In this document: piece by piece, positions 35,406 to 43,846 of the stretch | Layout of the letters: the number at the start of each line of letters is the position of its first letter | Numbering within the stretch: the stretch's first letter is position 1 | NCBI RefSeq assembly: GCF_040706555.1 | Contig: NZ_JAPDRH010000001.1 | Coordinates: 659,774 to 723,773 of the forward strand | DNA: 64,000 nucleotides | Origin: Lentisalinibacter salinarum | GTDB lineage: Bacteria > Pseudomonadota > Gammaproteobacteria > Steroidobacterales > Woeseiaceae | Direction of reading: 5' to 3' | The notes under the pieces: generated by a model | What the model was told of the DNA's origin: nothing | Seen by the model: the letters and a program-made list of their open reading frames with translations, nothing else | Databases searched by the model: none | Position numbers and translations under genes: made by a program

Positions 35406-35912
35406 TTACCCCTTGCCCGAACCGTTGTACTGGCACGCCAGGCCGAAGTAATCGCCGTCGTTGGCCATCACGATGTCGTTCTTGCCACCGGTCGAGGTGA
35501 ACGGGGAGGCGGTCTTGCCGTCGGGCCCCATGCTGTACACGTCGAATAACTTGTTGACGGGCTTCAGGTTATGGTCTTTGCGTACCGGTCCCACGTCCTT
35601 GCGTCCGGCTACGACGAGATATTGATAAGGATTACCCCAGGGATCCTTGAGGTCACCGAGGCCCAGCTCGGCAAGATTGTGCGGCACACGGCCGGTGGAG
35701 AGTTCGAAACGACGCGCCTCGAGGTGGATCTTGCCGAGATCCGCAGTGACCTGAGCAATTCTGGCCCGCATGAGCGGTCCCTGTCTCGCGTCCGGGTTAT
35801 CGCAGTTCGGGCCGTTGTCGCCGAACATGGGCACGGTGATGATTGCCAGTATGCCCGCGATGGCCAGTGTGATCATAAGCTCCAGTAACGTGATTCCCAG
35901 TTGCTGCTTCAT
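35406..35912 (-). CDS. GspG-like type II pseudopilin, orphan
   Basis: 168 residues from the ATG at 35912. The prepilin leader is short (MKQQLG, cleaved after Gly-1) and the mature N-terminus ITLLELMITLAIAGILAI has Glu at +5, but Ile instead of Phe at +1. The C-terminal globular part has the GspG-type loop DPWGNPYQYL with VYSMGPDGK. Normally this major pseudopilin is encoded among other gsp genes; none is nearby. It may be a stray copy or a pilin of another system. The frame is open upstream to 36029 without a better start. Confidence 0.8.
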   Translation of the reverse strand: MKQQLGITLLELMITLAIAGILAIITVPMFGDNGPNCDNPDARQGPLMRARIAQVTADLGKIHLEARRFELSTGRVPHNLAELGLGDLKDPWGNPYQYLVVAGRKDVGPVRKDHNLKPVNKLFDVYSMGPDGKTASPFTSTGGKNDIVMANDGDYFGLACQYNGSGKG

Positions 35913-36220
35913 CTCGAGGGCCCTGTTCCCCTGGTTGTCCTGTATGTCGGTGGTCCCGGCATCTCGGAACGAGAAATCGTTCCGTGAATCTGCGAGTCCG
36001 AACGTTGGGCAAAGCTTACGAATGGGCATTCGCCGGCGCTACGAAGTGATTCACATGTGGGCGCGATAATCCCTCGTCGAATTAAGTAAAACGGGTAACC
36101 GGCCAGGGAACGGGGCCGGCGGCGTGGCCACCGCCGCCTGCCGGCACCCGCTTGATTCCCCTCGTCGACTGTGGGTTACTCCGTAGCCGGAATCAGTGTG
36201 ATTTCTCCGGAGGTCTGCCC
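35913..36220. other. intergenic region, no gene seen
   Basis: 308 bases between the divergent pseudopilin and TPR-protein genes. Promoters for both must lie here; I see no strong hairpin or repeat. Confidence 0.5.
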
Positions 36221-36895
36221 ATGCCGTTTGTCCTGCGCCTGCCTGCCGCCATCCTTGCCATCGCCACGCTGGCATCGCTGTCACCAACCGCCGCCGCGGA
36301 GAACGATTCCATCCACGTCGCCCTCGACGAGATCCGCGTGTACTCTGCCGACGATTACTCCCAGGCCGTGACAGCGTGCGACCGCCTGGCCGGGCATCCT
36401 TCGGACCCGAACTCGGTCACCGACGGCGTGAGCCAAGCCGGGATGGACAAGCCCGCCGCCATCGACGCCTGCCGCAAGGCCGTGGCGGCCGACCCGGACA
36501 ACCCGCGCCTGAACTATCAGCTGGCCCGGGCCTACGGTTATTCCGGCATGCACGAGGAGGCGGGACCTTACAGGGAGGTCGCGCTTCGTGCCGGCTATCC
36601 CCAGTCGCTGTTCGTGATGGGCTACATCCTCGTCACCGGCTGGAGCGGCACGGATGCCGACCCCTGCTACGGCGGCGAACTCATACGTCGCTCGGCGGAG
36701 GCCGGTCGCTATGCCGGTCTTGTCGGCTTCCCGTATTACGCCGTGAAAGGAACGTTCACCGCTTGCGAGGGTCTGGAAGTTACCGCCGCCCAGCTCGAGG
36801 CCATGCTGGACGAGGCCACCGAGCGCGGTCCGGACTACTATCAGGGCCTGCTGATCGACCTGCTGCGCGATCGCATCAAGACCCAATTCCGCTGA
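36221..36895 (+). CDS. exported Sel1/TPR-like protein
   Basis: 224 residues from the ATG at 36221, with TCCGGAGG upstream; the frame is open back to 36152. The signal peptide ends near TAAAEN. The mature protein has helical repeats of Sel1/TPR kind (AIDACRKAVAADPDNPRLNY, LARAYGYSGMHEEAGPYREV) and Cys residues that may form disulfides. It probably mediates protein contacts in the periplasm. No partner is suggested by its neighbours. Confidence 0.8.
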   Translation: MPFVLRLPAAILAIATLASLSPTAAAENDSIHVALDEIRVYSADDYSQAVTACDRLAGHPSDPNSVTDGVSQAGMDKPAAIDACRKAVAADPDNPRLNYQLARAYGYSGMHEEAGPYREVALRAGYPQSLFVMGYILVTGWSGTDADPCYGGELIRRSAEAGRYAGLVGFPYYAVKGTFTACEGLEVTAAQLEAMLDEATERGPDYYQGLLIDLLRDRIKTQFR

Positions 36896-37169
36896 TCGGC
36901 GAGCCGGACGGGCCAGGCTGCTCTCGTCCGGTCCGGCTCTGGTCGGCCGGCTGGCGGCACTCGTTGCGGCGACCGAAAAAACTGCGTCCCTCCTGATCGG
37001 ATACAGACCGGGATCCTGCTTGTACGGATAAGGGCCACCGAATCACGGACAGGGGGAGATGAACACGAGCCGCGTATTCGATCGCTCGCCGCGCAGCGCA
37101 AGCGGAATGCCGCAGCATGCCCCTCGCCACCCGCCGCCCGCACGCCGGGTCTCGATTGATGGAGTCAGC

Positions 37170-38903
37170 ATGTATCGTCTCGTCATCCACCTGATCGCCG
37201 GCTTCGCACTTGCTGCGCTGTTCGCCGCGCCTGAGACCAGCCACGCCGTCGACTTCGCTGCCATGGACTGCGGCAGTCTCGGCCAACCGGCGTGCTCGGT
37301 CGCGCCCGCAACCTACGAGAGTCAGAAACCGAAGGGCTGCCCGGACGGGTCGTTCTTCGATCCCATCAACGGCGGTAGCTGCTGGAGTTGCCCGTCGGGC
37401 ACGGTCCGCCAGGTGACGCCGGTCGACTCCGGTAACGCCTGCCTGCGCCCGCCGGGTGAGACGACGGCACGGGCGAAACGTAACGGGCGCGGCAGGGGCC
37501 TGATCGGCACCGATTGCCCGAAGGGCCAATTCTGGGACCCGAACGGCTATTGCTGGAGTTGTCCGAGTGGTTACGCCCGCACCGCCGCTCCCGTCACCGC
37601 GAAAAATGCCTGCACGAAATGGCGAGGTCCGTCGTTTGCCCGAGCCACGTTGCGCAAGCGCCTTGCCTGCCCCGACGGCTCTTTCTTCGACCCGATCCGC
37701 GGCGGCAGCTGCTGGTCCTGCCCCGAAGGATACGTGCGCACCCTGGTAGCGGTGAACGAGCCAAATGCGTGCGCCGCAGGCAATCTGGTGGCCGGGGCCA
37801 GTCCGGTGTTCGGGCTGTGCGACGACGGTCTTGCAAACGTCGGCGGACGCTGTCTCGAGCGTAACCGTTGCGGGGCGCTGGGCGAGCGTCCTTGCCTGCT
37901 CGTGGAGCGCATCCCTTCCTGCGACGCCGGACTGGCCGAAGACTTCCTCAATAACCGATGCGTGGAAGACCGCCTCGGCCAGACGGCCTGCCGGGCACTC
38001 GTCGATGCGCTGTGGGGCGGCCAGGAAGTTGCGGCATTGCTGAGTCAGGCGCCAAAATCTGCCGACCTGCTCGATCTGGCTCTCGATCAGCATCGCACTA
38101 CGGCGGAGCTGCGACGCAAGGCCGAGGATGCACGCCGGCGTGGCGAAAAATTCATGAGTGATGCCATCGTAAGCCGGGTGATTCCGGAGGCGGGCCCGAT
38201 ACTAGCTAGGCTCAACGATCCCGCCAGCCGCACTCTGGTCCGCGAGATATTCTCGGCCGAGACGGTCTGCGGCGGCGATCTGGCGAGGATGGACCGCCTG
38301 ATCACGCTGTACGATCTGGTGCCATCCAGCCTCCTTGCAGAGATCGAGCAAGCGCGCCCCAACCCGGCCATCATCTTCGGCGCGCTGCCGATGCTGGGCA
38401 TCTCGAGTGCTCATGCCGACGAGAACTGGGACCCGATTCCCCTGGCCGACCCGCTCTGGCGACATTTCTTCATCGGTTACCAGGTGACGGTGTCCGGCGC
38501 CAAGGGCCTCGGCGGCGGTATCAGCATCATCGGCGTCACCGATCTTCGCGGCAACGGCGGCTTCTACCTCGAGCCGCAGGTCAAGGCGGTGACCAATGTC
38601 GGCGGTGGTGCGGACGTTCGGGTCCTGTTCTTCTGGGAGGCCAACATGAAGACGGTCGGAGGACTCGGGTTCGGTATCGGCGGCACCGGCCCCAGTCCGA
38701 AGGGCCAGGGCGTCGTGAGCCTGGGCGTGGACCTCATCCTCGAATCGAACCTGTTCCTGCCCGGTATCGGTCTCGGCGGCGGTGTCGGCAAGTCGAAGCT
38801 GCCCGTCGATGGTGGGCTCAGCGCGGCCTGGGCATTTCCGCTCAGCCAATACTGTGCCTCCACTCCCGAGAGGTCCTGCGATAACTGCAGCTGCCTGAAG
38901 TGA
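37170..38903 (+). CDS. secreted protein with three Cys-rich repeats and beta C-terminus
   Basis: 577 residues from the ATG at 37170, where a signal peptide starts (MYRLVIHLIAGFALAALFAA); an upstream ATG at 37059 has a poor leader. Three repeats of about 35-40 residues follow, each of form CP.G.F.DP..G.CWSCP.G..R....V....AC (six invariant-like positions, four Cys). A helical middle (about 290-430) and a Gly-rich beta domain (GAKGLGGGISIIG, LGFGIGGTG) end with a Cys-rich tail (CASTPERSCDNCSCLK). I do not recognise the family. Confidence 0.85.
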   Translation: MYRLVIHLIAGFALAALFAAPETSHAVDFAAMDCGSLGQPACSVAPATYESQKPKGCPDGSFFDPINGGSCWSCPSGTVRQVTPVDSGNACLRPPGETTARAKRNGRGRGLIGTDCPKGQFWDPNGYCWSCPSGYARTAAPVTAKNACTKWRGPSFARATLRKRLACPDGSFFDPIRGGSCWSCPEGYVRTLVAVNEPNACAAGNLVAGASPVFGLCDDGLANVGGRCLERNRCGALGERPCLLVERIPSCDAGLAEDFLNNRCVEDRLGQTACRALVDALWGGQEVAALLSQAPKSADLLDLALDQHRTTAELRRKAEDARRRGEKFMSDAIVSRVIPEAGPILARLNDPASRTLVREIFSAETVCGGDLARMDRLITLYDLVPSSLLAEIEQARPNPAIIFGALPMLGISSAHADENWDPIPLADPLWRHFFIGYQVTVSGAKGLGGGISIIGVTDLRGNGGFYLEPQVKAVTNVGGGADVRVLFFWEANMKTVGGLGFGIGGTGPSPKGQGVVSLGVDLILESNLFLPGIGLGGGVGKSKLPVDGGLSAAWAFPLSQYCASTPERSCDNCSCLK

Positions 38904-39047
38904 GTCGGCCGGTTGTCAGCAGATCGGTATTACCGCGGCCGGATTGACGGATCCGAATGAAACCCGGGCGATCTGCGTGCACTGATAGACTATTACTGCA
39001 CTACGATCGCCGGGCTCGCCTCGGCACTCAATGCAAGGGAGGCGTTC

Positions 39048-39539
39048 ATGAAGATCACTTACCGTAGCACTGCCATCGGTTTCGTCGCGCTGTTGCTCAC
39101 CGCCTGCGGCGGCGCGGGCGACGCGCCGGAGTCTGTTGTCGTGGCTGAAGATGCTGCCAGGGAAGGCGCGGCAAAGGAGGCGGATTCCGCGCCGCCGGCG
39201 CGGGTTGCCAAAGAAGAAACCGAAGCGCGCGGTGGCCCCGCGCTGACGCCGGAGTACCTGGAGGGAACCTGGTGCTTCGTCTACACCGATCTGGGCAAGG
39301 GGAACCGGGAAGAACAGGGCATCGAATACATCTTCAATAAGGACGGCACGCTCACGTATCAGCGCAATCCGACCAGCGGCGAGATGGATCCGGGCAGCTA
39401 CGAGGTCGAGGGCGACATGGTCGACCTGCGGCCGATGTTCATGGTATTCGATCTCAGGATCGACTCCGTCCAAGACGACGAGTTCGTGCTGAAGGGCATG
39501 GGACGCCACAACTTCATACGCGGCGTTTGCCCGGAGTAG
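39048..39539 (+). CDS. lipoprotein of unknown function
   Basis: 163 residues, lipobox LLLTAC (Cys at 20), an Ala/Glu-rich linker of about 45 residues, then a lipocalin-like beta domain starting LEGTWCFVYTDLG and including YIFNKDGTLTYQRNP. The two mature-part cysteines (WCF and the C-terminal VCPE) could pair. A GGAGGC site lies 5 bases before the ATG. It is followed within 5 bases by a cupin gene in the same direction. Confidence 0.8.
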   Translation: MKITYRSTAIGFVALLLTACGGAGDAPESVVVAEDAAREGAAKEADSAPPARVAKEETEARGGPALTPEYLEGTWCFVYTDLGKGNREEQGIEYIFNKDGTLTYQRNPTSGEMDPGSYEVEGDMVDLRPMFMVFDLRIDSVQDDEFVLKGMGRHNFIRGVCPE

Positions 39540-39544
39540 CGCCC

Positions 39545-39913
39545 ATGGCCAGACTGATCGAATCACCCACCGTCGTGCCCGCCGTCGGCGAGCCGCCGAA
39601 GCGCATCGAGGAATACATGGGGCATGCCAACACGCCGGAGCACGCGCCGGTGAGCGTCGCCCGCATGGTGAGCCCGGAGGGCTGGTCTGAACCGGGCCAG
39701 CGGCCGGAGTTCGACGAATTCACCGTCGTGCTGAAAGGCGCGTTGCGGGTGGAGACCGAGTCGCAGGCGTTCACCGCGGGCGCCGGCCAGGCGGTCATCG
39801 CGGAGAAGGGCGAGTGGGTGCGCTACAGCACGCCGGACCCCGGCGGCGCCGAATACGTCGCCGTGTGCCTGCCGGCATTCTCGCCGGACACCGTGCACCG
39901 GGACGAAGACTGA
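39545..39913 (+). CDS. cupin-domain protein
   Basis: 122 residues from the ATG at 39545. Cupin pattern: FDEFTVVLKGALRVE in motif 1 and AGAGQAVIAEKGEWVRYSTP in motif 2. The metal-binding His pair of motif 1 is replaced (RPEFDEF), so it may not be a metal enzyme. It resembles small cupins that follow ethanolamine-type or sugar metabolism genes, but the substrate is unknown. The GFA gene follows after 16 bases. Confidence 0.8.
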   Translation: MARLIESPTVVPAVGEPPKRIEEYMGHANTPEHAPVSVARMVSPEGWSEPGQRPEFDEFTVVLKGALRVETESQAFTAGAGQAVIAEKGEWVRYSTPDPGGAEYVAVCLPAFSPDTVHRDED

Positions 39914-39929
39914 CCATCGGAGGCAGCTC

Positions 39930-40418
39930 ATGGAACTCGAAGGCTCCTGTCACTGCGGCGCGGTGCGCTTCCGCCTGCGGTCGAAACACCCCTATCCGTT
40001 CAACCTGTGCTACTGCTCCATCTGCCGCAAGACGGCGGGCGGCGGCGGCTATGCCATCAACCTCAGCGGCGATTCCCGCACGCTGGAGGTGGAGGGCGGC
40101 GAGCACATCACCGTCTTCCACGCTCTGGTGCCCGACGGGGATACCGGCGAGCGGCGGGAGAGCCGCGGCGAGCGCCGTTTCTGCAGGCACTGCGGCAGCG
40201 CCCTGTGGGTGTGGGACCCGCGCTGGCCGAACCTGGTGCACCCCTTCGCCTCGGCCATCGACACCGATCTGCCGCAGCCGCCGGAACGCACCCACCTGTT
40301 GACGGGCTCGAAGGCCAACTGGGTCCCCGTGCAGGCAGAGGAGCAGGACAAGGTGTTCGAGGGCTATCCCGACGAGTCCATCGCCGAATGGCACCAGCGC
40401 CTGGGCCTGGAAACGTAA
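39930..40418 (+). CDS. GFA family zinc protein, longer type
   Basis: 162 residues with the GFA Cys set: C7, C9 (SCHCGAVRF), C27, C29, C32 (CYCSIC) and C85, C88 (CRHCGSAL). It is a separate branch from the protein at 13709-14101 (longer, with the C-terminal DESIAEWHQRLGL). It follows the cupin gene in the same direction with GGAGGC before the ATG. Substrate unknown. Confidence 0.9.
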   Translation: MELEGSCHCGAVRFRLRSKHPYPFNLCYCSICRKTAGGGGYAINLSGDSRTLEVEGGEHITVFHALVPDGDTGERRESRGERRFCRHCGSALWVWDPRWPNLVHPFASAIDTDLPQPPERTHLLTGSKANWVPVQAEEQDKVFEGYPDESIAEWHQRLGLET

Positions 40419-40425
40419 CAAAAAT

Positions 40426-40481
40426 GTAGGAGGGCCTTCAGGCCCGATTGTCTAACGAATCGGGCCTGAAGGCCCTCCTAC
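40426..40481. repeat. REP-like palindrome pair with GTAG head
   Basis: A 24-base sequence beginning GTAGGAGGGCCTTCAGGCCC (40426-40449) is repeated in reverse complement at 40458-40481, with an 8-base loop. Each arm contains its own small hairpin (GGGCC TTCA GGCCC). Such GTAG-headed extragenic palindromes are known in several gammaproteobacteria. It separates the convergent GFA and halogenase genes and supplies the TAG stop of the latter. Confidence 0.8.
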
Positions 40482-41959
40482 CTGTTTTCCAGGTATTCGC
40501 GGTGGCCGTAGTAGCGGCCCACCTCGCCGCGGTAGGGGTTCTCCACCTTCTGCCCGGCTGCTGCTCCCTCGGGATACCGCCCCATGCCGGACAGGATGCA
40601 GTACCAGGAGTAGGGCGCGTAGGACGAGCCCCGGACGTGCTGCTGCAGCACCGGAAGGAAGTCGGGCGCTTCACTGTCCCAGCCCTCGATCACACCGCGC
40701 ATGACGTCGGAGATATTCTCGTTCGCCGCGCAGTCCCGCCAGTAGGAAGTGTCCCGGCGCGTCGTGAGCTTGTAGTGCATCTGGATGTAGTCGAGGGTGG
40801 AGTCGAAGGCGTCGTTCACGATGCGGTTGAAGTGATCCCGATATGTCGGCTCGAAGTTGCCGCGGGCGAACTGGGTGACGAAGCGATTGATGCTGAACTG
40901 CACCAGGCCGAGAGCGGTGGCCTCCAGTGGCTCGATGAAGCCCTGCGAAAGGCCGATGGCCACGCAGTTGTTCTTCCAGTGCTCGGAGACCCGGCCGGTC
41001 TGCATCTTCAGGTGGCGGGCTGGCTGGCCCTCCGCCGGTGCGCCGACGAGCTCGCGCAGCTCCCGCTCGGCTTCCTCGGGGGTGATGTAGTCCGAGCTGT
41101 GCACGTAGCCCCAGCCGATGCGGTTGGTGAGCGGGATGCGCCAGGCCCAGCCGGCGCCGAGCGCGCGGGACTCCGTGTAGGGCGGGATGTCGCCTTCCGC
41201 GGGCAGCGGCGTGCGCAGGGCCACGGCGCTGTCGTTGAACAGGCGCGGCTTGTAGGAGGTGAATTCCGCGCCCAGCTTCTGGCCCAGCAGCCGCCGCGCG
41301 AAGCCCGTGCAGTCCACGAAGAAGTCCCCGTGCAGTTCGCCGCCTTCCTCGATGACCAGGTGGCCGATGTCGCCGTTCTCTTTCAGCACCACGTCGTTGA
41401 CGTGATCGATGACGTGATTGATGCCGTTGGCGCGGCAGCGCTGTTTCAGGAATTCTGCCAGCAGGCCGGCGTCGAAGTGGTAGGCGTAGTCGATCTTGTC
41501 CGGCGTGCGCGGCGGCGGTCCCGCGGGCGCCTTGCGCTGGGCCGCGAGTTCCGCGGCGAAGAAGTAGTCGGCGGGATCGGTGTCCGCGGCCTCGCCCCGG
41601 CGTCGCCGGTTGCAGGCTTCGAAGAAGGGCCGGTCGTACTGGCTGAAGGCGGGCGAGGCGAACGGGTGGAAGTAGCTCCCGAATTCGTCGCTCGCCGTCC
41701 AGTCCGGGAACTCGATGCCGTGCTTGTACGTGGCATTGCAGGCCGCCATGAATTCCGCTTCGGGGATGCCGAGGAAGTTCAGGAAGCGCTTGAACAGCGG
41801 CGTGGTGCCCTCGCCGACGCCGATGGTGGGCACGTTGCTCGACTCGATGAGGCTGATCCGGCTGCCCTGACGGCCGAAGCTCGCCAGAAAGATGCTCGCC
41901 GCCATCCAGCCGGCGCTGCCGCCGCCGACGATCACGATGTGTTCCGGGGGTCTGGCCAT
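40478..41959 (-). CDS. flavin-dependent tryptophan halogenase family protein
   Basis: 493 residues. The family signatures match PrnA-type numbering closely: GGGSAG FAD loop at 12-17, the chloramine-forming lysine at K79 (YKHGIEFPDW), the WxWxIP motif at 271-276 (WAWRIP) and the glutamate of FIEPLEA at E346. It should use FADH2, O2 and halide to form HOCl, which halogenates an aromatic substrate. Members near TonB receptors in marine bacteria often have unknown targets. No flavin reductase gene is adjacent. The last codon is TAG of the REP element. Confidence 0.92.
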   Translation of the reverse strand: MARPPEHIVIVGGGSAGWMAASIFLASFGRQGSRISLIESSNVPTIGVGEGTTPLFKRFLNFLGIPEAEFMAACNATYKHGIEFPDWTASDEFGSYFHPFASPAFSQYDRPFFEACNRRRRGEAADTDPADYFFAAELAAQRKAPAGPPPRTPDKIDYAYHFDAGLLAEFLKQRCRANGINHVIDHVNDVVLKENGDIGHLVIEEGGELHGDFFVDCTGFARRLLGQKLGAEFTSYKPRLFNDSAVALRTPLPAEGDIPPYTESRALGAGWAWRIPLTNRIGWGYVHSSDYITPEEAERELRELVGAPAEGQPARHLKMQTGRVSEHWKNNCVAIGLSQGFIEPLEATALGLVQFSINRFVTQFARGNFEPTYRDHFNRIVNDAFDSTLDYIQMHYKLTTRRDTSYWRDCAANENISDVMRGVIEGWDSEAPDFLPVLQQHVRGSSYAPYSWYCILSGMGRYPEGAAAGQKVENPYRGEVGRYYGHREYLENR

Positions 41960-42057
41960 CTGCGCTCCGTGTCAGCCTTGCCGGTGTGGACGCGGACGAC
42001 TTTACCAGAAGCGCTGCCGCCTGCCCCGGTGACGGGATCGGAAGGCTGTCGGACGCG

Positions 42058-42567
42058 TCAGACGAAGGCGGCCACGCCAAGGATCACGACCATGATGCCG
42101 CCGATCGTCATCTTGGCGACGGTGCCCCAGAAGCGGCCGACCGCCGCGCCCTTGCCCGCTTCCATGGTGTGGATCAGAGGACGGCCGGCCCAGACATCGC
42201 CCAGGATGGAGCCGGCGAACGCGCCGATGCAGGCGCCGACGAGGGTGCCGAGCAGTGGCACCACCGGCGTGCCGAGGATGGCGCCGACGATACCGCCGAC
42301 GATGGCCAGGGCAGCGGCCCGCCGCGAGCCGCCGGCGCTGCGAGAGCCCGCCGCGCCAAGGAAGAACTCCAGAATCTCGCCCAGGGTTGCCAGTCCGGCG
42401 CAGGCCAGCAGGATGGTCCAGCCGAACATCGGCGCCTCCGCCAGCGACCAGTCGACGAGCGCGGCGCTGAGCAGCATGAGCCAGGTGCCCGGCAGCCCGA
42501 ACAGGATGGACGCCCAGAACACGAGATTCAGCAGGATCAGCAGGATGGCGTAAGCGGCGCTCAGCAT
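42058..42567 (-). CDS. DUF456 membrane protein
   Basis: 169 residues from the ATG at 42567; the frame is open to 42729 without a better start. Four hydrophobic segments, two of them Gly-rich (VGGIVGAILGTPVVPLLGTL, GACIGAFAGSILGDV), match DUF456, an inner-membrane family of unknown function. It ends 98 bases upstream of the halogenase gene and is on the same strand. Confidence 0.85.
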   Translation of the reverse strand: MLSAAYAILLILLNLVFWASILFGLPGTWLMLLSAALVDWSLAEAPMFGWTILLACAGLATLGEILEFFLGAAGSRSAGGSRRAAALAIVGGIVGAILGTPVVPLLGTLVGACIGAFAGSILGDVWAGRPLIHTMEAGKGAAVGRFWGTVAKMTIGGIMVVILGVAAFV

Positions 42568-42718
42568 GGTCGGCAGCAGGATTGCGGCGATGGCGTCACT
42601 ATAACGCAGCTGGTGGCCTGCGCCCGGCAAAGCCCTTATTGATACCGCCGTCTCGTGCCCCAAGGTATTCCGTCGTGCGCGAGAAAAACCGGTTCTGCAC
42701 GCCGGAAAGGAGCGAGAA

Positions 42719-43111
42719 ATGAGCGACAAGGATATCTATGACCTGTTCACCGAGGCGCTGGAAGTGACCAACAAGGCACTCGAGGCCAATCGGGACTCGG
42801 CGTTCTACGGCACCCTGATCTCCGGCATGGACAAGTACCTGGACGGCCACAAGGCGGGTGTCGCCATCTACGACGACGATCCGAAGCAGCCTTTCGACTA
42901 CTTCACCCTGCGCTACCTGAACGGCAAGTTCGAGATCCTGTCCCGCGGCAAGTCCGAGCACGACACCGAGTGGCGGGTCTCACGGGAGTATCTGGCCTCG
43001 GTGGCCGATGATCCCGAGACCTACATCGAGCATCCCGCGAGACTCGATATCGACTGGCTGCGGCACCTGCTGCCGGACAGCGTGAACGCGCTGCTGAAGA
43101 AGGCCAGCTGA
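42719..43111 (+). CDS. hypothetical soluble protein
   Basis: 130 residues, not recognised. It has a strong ribosome site (AAAGGAG, 7 bases before ATG), no signal peptide or membrane helix, and a mixed helix-strand pattern (DIYDLFTEALEVTNKALEAN, FDYFTLRYLNGKFEILSRG). It sits between a divergent DUF456 gene and a pair of hairpins. Confidence 0.8.
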   Translation: MSDKDIYDLFTEALEVTNKALEANRDSAFYGTLISGMDKYLDGHKAGVAIYDDDPKQPFDYFTLRYLNGKFEILSRGKSEHDTEWRVSREYLASVADDPETYIEHPARLDIDWLRHLLPDSVNALLKKAS

Positions 43112-43118
43112 ACGGCAC

Positions 43119-43172
43119 GCAGCCTCCGGCATGCCGCCGGAGGCTGCCCTGGCGGTCATTCGACCGCCAGGG
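43119..43172. terminator. two adjoining hairpins
   Basis: Hairpin one: GCAGCCTCCGG (43119-43129) with CCGGAGGCTGC (43137-43147). Hairpin two: CCCTGGCGGTC (43147-43157) with GACCGCCAGGG (43162-43172). They share base 43147 and lie between convergent genes. Neither has a T-run, so the pair may act together as an RNA 3'-end structure. Confidence 0.6.
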
Positions 43173-43208
43173 GTTCGTCTATGGCTTCTCTATCGTCGGC
43201 TTCGACCG

Positions 43209-43736
43209 TCAATTGCCGAACATGAACTGGACAGCAATGCCGAGCGACCACAGTGTGTCGATGTCGCTGTCGTACCAGTCGAAGTCCGCCCTCACAGAGA
43301 ACTGTTGGGTGACGTCATATCGGGTTCCCGCGCCGAGCGTGAGGCCGCTCTCGTCGTCCTCGGCCGAAAAGCCGAGTACCGAGACTTCGGACTCGCCGTC
43401 GTAGTAGCCGAGCTTGCCGAACACCTTCCAGCTATCGTTGATTGGCAGTATGCCGAGACCCGTGAGCGTCCAGGCCGTGAGGTCCGCCTCCACGTCTTCG
43501 CCCAGGATGGTGTCCTCGGCCTCGCCACTGTCGAGATATCCACCCTCGAGAGCGAAGTTCGGGGTGAATTCGTAGCCTGCGAAAACCCGCCAGCCTATCG
43601 GCGTGTCGTCGAAACTGATGCCGTCTTCCTCGTCTTCAATCTGGGTGAAGCCCACCCCGCCACCGACGTAGAAGCCCTCTGCCAGGGCACTCGTGCCCAG
43701 CATCAGCCCGGCCAGCAGAAAGATAACGATGCGCAT
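43209..43736 (-). CDS. outer-membrane beta-barrel protein (OmpA/OmpW-like, 8 strands)
   Basis: 175 residues from the ATG at 43736, preceded by GGAGGTTG. The signal peptide ends near TSALAE, and the mature part is alternating strands from GFYVGGGVGFTQIE to the terminal IAVQFMFGN. Size and acidic loops suit an eight-stranded outer-membrane protein. No ligand is evident. It lies between a hypothetical protein and hutH, convergent to the former. Confidence 0.88.
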   Translation of the reverse strand: MRIVIFLLAGLMLGTSALAEGFYVGGGVGFTQIEDEEDGISFDDTPIGWRVFAGYEFTPNFALEGGYLDSGEAEDTILGEDVEADLTAWTLTGLGILPINDSWKVFGKLGYYDGESEVSVLGFSAEDDESGLTLGAGTRYDVTQQFSVRADFDWYDSDIDTLWSLGIAVQFMFGN

Positions 43737-43846
43737 TTTCAACCTCCACGTAGGCAAATGCCTACAGAGAGGATTTTCCTCCCGGGATGGGCACCCCTCA
43801 CTGCGGAGTTGTGCGACTTGCGCTTTCCCGAATATGCGAGGACTCC

